Assembly: GCF_006345825.1 (NCBI RefSeq)
Contig: NZ_VCIX01000088.1
Location: forward strand, 124,001-188,000
Direction: 5' to 3'
Origin: Paenibacillus paridis
GTDB taxonomy: Bacteria > Bacillota > Bacilli > Paenibacillales > Paenibacillaceae
Length of the DNA stretch: 64,000 bases
Part shown: positions 60,869-64,000 of the stretch, one piece after another
Numbering within the stretch: position 1 is the first letter of the stretch
Layout: every line of letters begins with the position of its first letter
The notes under the pieces: generated by a model
What the model was told of the DNA's origin: nothing
What the model saw: only the letters and a program-made list of their open reading frames with translations
Database searches by the model: none
Translations under genes and position numbers: made by a program

Positions 60869-61930
60869 ATGATATTTCGCAAAAAGTTAGTAGGCGCAGC
60901 CTTGGCAGCTGTTCTAGCGCTGGGCACGGCAGTACCTGTATTCGCGCATGACGGCTGGAGCCAGACGAGTGCTCCAATTGTTGCTCAAGGCCAGGTGTCT
61001 TACGTTGAGCTATTGTACGGAAACCATTCCAATGAGCATAAGAGCTACCGTATTGATGGTCAATGGGGAAATACCTCTAAGGTATATGTCACCACGCCTG
61101 CTGGCGTAAAATCGGATATCACAGGCACTCGTTTTTATGTAGGGGAGCCTGCGACTGAAACAACCCCGGCATTGAACAACTATTTTGTTGCATCCTTCAA
61201 ATCGAACGTTCCCGGCGCTTACATTATCTCTACAGAGGCGGATAGCGTGTATAAGGGCGCAGATGCAGCTAGCCGTACTCTTCGCAGCGCAAAATCATTC
61301 GTCGCGGTAGGGGATATACCTGTCCTTGATCGGGTTAAGGCACTTACGGGCTTCTCGAAGCAAGTCAGTCCTGATCGTGCCGAGTTGGTTCCAAAGTTCA
61401 ATCCAGCTGCGGTTACACCGGGCGAGGTAGTATCCATTCAATTGCTCTTAAAGGGAAAACCGCTCGCAGATACAGCCATTGATGTCATTCGCCGCAGCAA
61501 TTCGGAGGCTACAGAGCTGAAGTCAGATGCCAAGGGTATGGTGTCCTTTACAACAGACGCAGCCGACTACTACCTGGTTCGTGCCAAGCCGAGCACAACA
61601 GAAGCTGTGGAAGGCGAATACAGCACAACCAACTATGAGGCGACAATGACGTTCACGGTACAGAACAAATCAGTGAAGCTTCCGGGTACTGCATCCGGCA
61701 CCAAACCTCATATCTATGTCAATGGCACCGTAACGGCTGTCAGCAGCTTGACGATTGCGCAAGGGACGACCAAAGTAGATGCATCCTTTATCAAACAATA
61801 TGTTGACGCTGCTTACAAGGGAACAGGTCTTGTAACGCTTCGTACCGCTGCAGAGGCGGCAGGCGCCGTCGTTGAATATTTCCCAGCAGTGGGCGCTAAT
61901 CCGGCAGCGGTTGCGATTTACACGAAATAG
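60869..61930 (+). CDS. Exported DUF4198-like protein
   Basis: About 353 residues. ATG at 60869 lies 10 bases after GGAGG and opens a signal peptide cut near PVFAHDGW; the mature N-terminus therefore begins with a His, as in metal-binding exported proteins. The body resembles DUF4198/NikM-like proteins (AKSFVAVGDIPVLDRVKALT, then GEVVSIQLLLKGKPLADTAI and YYLVRAKPSTTEAVEGEYST). The last 60 residues (ASFIKQYVDAAYKGTGLVTL) form a separate small domain. It is co-transcribed with a CopC-CopD gene 9 bases later. A role in copper or other metal delivery is inferred. Confidence 0.72.
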   Translation: MIFRKKLVGAALAAVLALGTAVPVFAHDGWSQTSAPIVAQGQVSYVELLYGNHSNEHKSYRIDGQWGNTSKVYVTTPAGVKSDITGTRFYVGEPATETTPALNNYFVASFKSNVPGAYIISTEADSVYKGADAASRTLRSAKSFVAVGDIPVLDRVKALTGFSKQVSPDRAELVPKFNPAAVTPGEVVSIQLLLKGKPLADTAIDVIRRSNSEATELKSDAKGMVSFTTDAADYYLVRAKPSTTEAVEGEYSTTNYEATMTFTVQNKSVKLPGTASGTKPHIYVNGTVTAVSSLTIAQGTTKVDASFIKQYVDAAYKGTGLVTLRTAAEAAGAVVEYFPAVGANPAAVAIYTK

Positions 61931-61939
61931 GGCTTTTAG

Positions 61940-64000
61940 ATGAAAAAGCTGATTAATTGTATAGCAGCATTGATTATGATATGGGCATGCCTGCCGAGCT
62001 TCGTCTCGGCGCATGCCTATGTTGCGCAATCGACACCTTATCAGGATGCTGAGCTGTCGGAGCCGCCATCTGCTATACGCATTAAATTTACGGAGAAAAT
62101 CGATTCGAAGCTAAGCAACGTGTCTCTTCAAAGAGTCGACGGCGGGTCGGCGATTAAAGGAGAATTAAGCGCTGAGGACGATCAAACGCTAATCTATACG
62201 ATTCCCAAGCTCAGCAAAGGAATCTACGAAGTCAGCTGGCAGGTGCTGTCGCTGGATACGCATCTGACCGATGGAACCTTCCAGTTTGCCGTAGGCGTCA
62301 AACTGGTACAGACCAAGCCGGACGATACGGTTTCCTTAGATGGAAGTAATAGTGAAGGGGCGGGAACCCGGCCAACAGCGACGAATAAGCCCGCAGCGAC
62401 GGCGAAGCCAGCGGCAACCTCGAAGCCAGCGGCAACGAAAGCGCCAAACGTGACGGAGAAGCCTGCGTCGACACCAAGCGAGACGCCAAACCAGGCGCCT
62501 TCTCCAGCTGTGTCCCATACGCCGGACTCTGTGCCGGGCACAACTTCTAACGAGCCGGAAGCAAGCACGCAGCCTGTGCTGCCAGCAGATAAGGATGCAG
62601 CTGCTGGGCCAACCCCAGAAGGCTCAGCTATCGGTAATGAGCCAGCTTTTGATAATCCCACGGTTACGGGTAGTCAATCACAGGAGCCTGCTGCTGACGA
62701 TGAAAGTGGCCCTGTGGACGAAGCGCCTCCGACTGCGACAGATGATACGGCAGCTGTAGGAGCTCACAGCGGTCATGGCGGAAGCGGTCAGAACGGTACT
62801 GATGAGCATGAACATAAGGGAGTGCGCCCGGCTACGATGATTGTACTGCGGGTGCTTGATGTCCTCGCTGGCGTATTTGTGGCAGGCATCTTGTTTTTCC
62901 GCTACGTCATTTGGAGAGAGGATGCGGATGCGGCTCCTTATGGTTTTTCGCAGGCGGCTGAGAAAATGGTCATTTGCGGAGCAGGAATCATTTGGCTGAT
63001 ATCCGGCTTAGATCGCCTGTCTACCCTCTCGGAGCAGCTAGATGGCGTATCTCTGTATGCACTGGCTAGCGGAACGATGATTGGCAAGGTGGCGGCATTG
63101 CGGCCGGTGCTTGCCATCCTTATCCTTTTGCTGGCGTTCGCACCTGTCCGTGAGCGGGCTTGGGCAAACCCGCTCAAATTTGCCGTTGCTGCGGCAGTGA
63201 TCGTCTCCTTCCCCCTGACGGGGCATGCTTATGCCTCATTAAATGGTGCGGCACTGGCCATAACCGCGCATGCGGTCCATATGGGGGCTGCAGCGATTTG
63301 GTTCGGCGGTCTTGCCGGGCTATTGTCACTTACCTTCCATTCGGGTGGATTGGACCGATTGAACCAGACGGCTGCACGCTTCTCTGTATGGGCACTGCCG
63401 AGTATGGCATTTATCTTAGTCAGCGGTATATGGCTTTCGGTTGCGAGGCTCTCCGGATGGAGTCAATTGATCGATACAGACTACGGCCAGCTGATTTTAG
63501 CTAAAATCATCTTCATGCTGCTGGTTCTTGTTATTGCTGCGCTGCATAAGTTGGTCTTTATGCCCAGGATCGCTGAGAAAGGTGCTTCAAGAGGCTTGCT
63601 CATCGGTGTGAGGGCTGAAGTGCTCCTTGCGGTTGTACTGTTTGTGCTGGCCGGCTGGCTGTCTTCGACTTCACCGCCGGAAGCGGCTGCAGAAACGAAG
63701 CTGACTGAGCCGATATATTGGCATGTCATGGGTGAGAAAGCGCATATGAGCTTGCGAATCTCAGAAGACGGAAAATCGGAACAGCAGGCAGCCAGACTCG
63801 ATGTATGGCTGCCTGAAGAGATGGGAGCACCCGTATCTGTGGCGGCAGCCTTGCAGCTTGACGGCGAGGGATCTGGGGCAGGAGAACGCCAGATAAGCAT
63901 TCCATTGAAACTTGATCCACCGGCTCTTGAAAAGTTTGAGTTTCCAGGCTTTAAGAAGTACACCTACAGGGGAGTCGGTGATTTTGTAGAGGATCGCAGG
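61940..64000 (+). CDS. CopC-CopD fusion copper protein (YcnJ-like, 3' end outside window)
   Basis: At least 687 residues, open at the right edge. A signal peptide ends at VSAHA, so the mature protein starts HAYV, the CopC copper site. The CopC domain runs to about residue 120 (SWQVLSLDTHLTDGTFQFAVG). A Pro/Ala/Thr-rich linker of about 160 residues follows, then a His cluster AHSGHGGSGQNGTDEHEHKG near residue 275 and a CopD-type membrane domain with at least seven helices (LTGHAYASLNG, AITAHAVHMGAAAIWFGGL). Such proteins import copper. The start at 61940 has a weak ribosome site and probably relies on coupling to the DUF4198-like gene. Confidence 0.87.
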   Translation, partial: MKKLINCIAALIMIWACLPSFVSAHAYVAQSTPYQDAELSEPPSAIRIKFTEKIDSKLSNVSLQRVDGGSAIKGELSAEDDQTLIYTIPKLSKGIYEVSWQVLSLDTHLTDGTFQFAVGVKLVQTKPDDTVSLDGSNSEGAGTRPTATNKPAATAKPAATSKPAATKAPNVTEKPASTPSETPNQAPSPAVSHTPDSVPGTTSNEPEASTQPVLPADKDAAAGPTPEGSAIGNEPAFDNPTVTGSQSQEPAADDESGPVDEAPPTATDDTAAVGAHSGHGGSGQNGTDEHEHKGVRPATMIVLRVLDVLAGVFVAGILFFRYVIWREDADAAPYGFSQAAEKMVICGAGIIWLISGLDRLSTLSEQLDGVSLYALASGTMIGKVAALRPVLAILILLLAFAPVRERAWANPLKFAVAAAVIVSFPLTGHAYASLNGAALAITAHAVHMGAAAIWFGGLAGLLSLTFHSGGLDRLNQTAARFSVWALPSMAFILVSGIWLSVARLSGWSQLIDTDYGQLILAKIIFMLLVLVIAALHKLVFMPRIAEKGASRGLLIGVRAEVLLAVVLFVLAGWLSSTSPPEAAAETKLTEPIYWHVMGEKAHMSLRISEDGKSEQQAARLDVWLPEEMGAPVSVAAALQLDGEGSGAGERQISIPLKLDPPALEKFEFPGFKKYTYRGVGDFVEDRR

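Overview
The window looks like a chromosomal segment of a Paenibacillus-type bacterium (Bacillota). I infer this from strong AGGAGG-type ribosome binding sites with frequent TTG and GTG starts, a YesM-type sensor kinase and an AraC-type response regulator serving sugar transport, lipoprotein sugar-binding proteins, an S-layer-homology protein, a bacilliredoxin, a KinB-like kinase and a dense set of carbohydrate genes. No rRNA, tRNA, CRISPR array, prophage or transposase gene was seen. Both ends cut through a gene: a lyase of the argininosuccinate lyase family on the minus strand at the left, and a CopC-CopD copper protein on the plus strand at the right.

Layout. 1-1.5 kb: lyase gene, then an intergenic zone of repeats. 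1.5-6.5 kb: a plus-strand operon of SDR oxidoreductase, YesM-type kinase, solute-binding lipoprotein and LacI-type regulator. 6.6-9.8 kb: a small unknown protein, a CDF metal transporter, the wreck of an ECF sigma/anti-sigma pair and an acetyltransferase. 9.8-11 kb: a gene-free zone with three repeat families. 11-24 kb: a beta-mannan locus. On the minus strand it holds GH113 mannanase, cellobiose 2-epimerase and GH130 phosphorylase. Divergently it holds a second solute-binding protein, two permeases, a response regulator, an ABC exporter and a GH2 beta-galactosidase. 24-31.6 kb: an AIM24-type protein with a coiled-coil membrane partner, a secreted BNR-type protein, a mutarotase homologue, a single-domain LytTR regulator, a lactonase and an Fsr-type MFS pump. 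31.7-43 kb: a DUF2087/GIY-YIG fusion, an MFS transporter, an SLH protein coupled to a 2,191-residue secreted protein, and a HAD phosphatase. 43-48.6 kb: the xylose locus (xylR, xylA, xylB) with a clear XylR operator and a CcpA site. 48.6-57.4 kb: regulators and housekeeping genes (PAS-HTH protein, BaiN-like flavoprotein, hydrolase, KinB-like kinase, DUF3905, bacilliredoxin, NadE, NUDIX, DUF2809). 57.4-64 kb: a repeat zone, an SGNH hydrolase, a large unknown protein, and a DUF4198 plus CopC-CopD pair.

How it works together. The mannan genes encode a cytoplasmic route: imported beta-mannooligosaccharides are cut by GH113, mannobiose is epimerised to mannosyl-glucose, and GH130 phosphorolyses that to mannose 1-phosphate and glucose. 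No importer ATPase is present, so a shared MsmX-type ATPase is expected. The kinase (with its own binding protein) lies 12 kb from the only response regulator that fits it, so they probably form one split sensory system.

The most unusual non-coding signal is an array of eight TAGRYCTA octamers that recurs at 1.1, 27.4 and 57.6 kb. The spacing is the same at all three loci (13, 51 and about 123 bp) although the sequence between octamers differs from locus to locus. A second repeat family accompanies it. I do not recognise this architecture.
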